NCBI GenBank assembly: GCA_012798155.1
Contig: JAAZNR010000511.1
Location: forward strand, 1 to 5,328
Length of the DNA stretch: 5,328 bases
Direction of reading: 5' to 3'
DNA from: Thermogutta sp.
GTDB lineage: Bacteria; Planctomycetota; Planctomycetia; Pirellulales; Thermoguttaceae
Part shown: positions 5,309-5,328 of the stretch, one piece after another
Numbering within the stretch: position 1 is the stretch's first letter
Layout: each line of letters opens with the position of its first letter
Notes under the pieces: generated by a model
What the model was told of the DNA's origin: nothing
Seen by the model: the letters and a program-made list of their open reading frames with translations, nothing else
The model's database searches: none
Position numbers and translations under genes: made by a program

Positions 5309-5328
5309 ATACCATCCATGCGGAGCAC

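Noticed and set aside
5318..5328. Possible start of a further gene at ATG 5318
   Set aside because: Only three full codons remain before the edge and there is no SD, so it cannot be supported.

Overview
The window is GC-rich bacterial chromosome with ordinary coding density. It carries five protein genes. The 3' half of serS is cut off at the left edge; the other four genes look intact. I infer a member of the Planctomycetota (Pirellulales or a relative). This rests on the form of ClpS, with WNDDDHTYEYV in place of the proteobacterial VNDDYTPMEFV, and on GC-rich palindromic intergenic repeats of a kind I associate with that phylum. Both arguments come from memory of the families, not from a search.

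Layout. On the minus strand, reading leftward, an M20-family dinuclear-metal dipeptidase (2208 to 802) is followed after 102 bases by the N-terminal 233 codons of seryl-tRNA synthetase (699 to 1). To the right, a divergent spacer of 288 bases (2209-2496) separates the dipeptidase from clpS (2497-2853, plus strand). The spacer holds a perfect TATAAT hexamer, a GC-rich leader hairpin and a strong Shine-Dalgarno sequence that fixes a GTG start for ClpS. After clpS comes a 382-base non-coding stretch (2854-3235). It is packed with inverted-repeat elements and ends in a pyrimidine-rich TTCATCT repeat immediately before mtaB. mtaB (3236-4534, plus) encodes a radical-SAM tRNA methylthiotransferase. 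A spacer of 143 bases leads to a small secreted lipoprotein gene (4678-5229, plus), whose product is almost wholly a Pro/Ala/Glu/Gln repeat. Beyond it, three nested and adjacent inverted repeats (5244-5308) can fold into a three-way junction.

Functionally, serS and mtaB both serve translation (tRNA charging, and tRNA position-37 modification). ClpS and the dipeptidase both serve protein turnover: N-degron delivery to ClpAP, and hydrolysis of short peptides. The genes do not form one operon: there are two divergent blocks and sizeable spacers, so the functional link is loose. I saw no phage, transposase, CRISPR or defence genes. The points most worth a second look are the structured element at 5244-5308, the SD-less repeat leader of mtaB, the intergenic palindrome cluster, the altered ClpS binding pocket, and the lipoprotein repeat tract.
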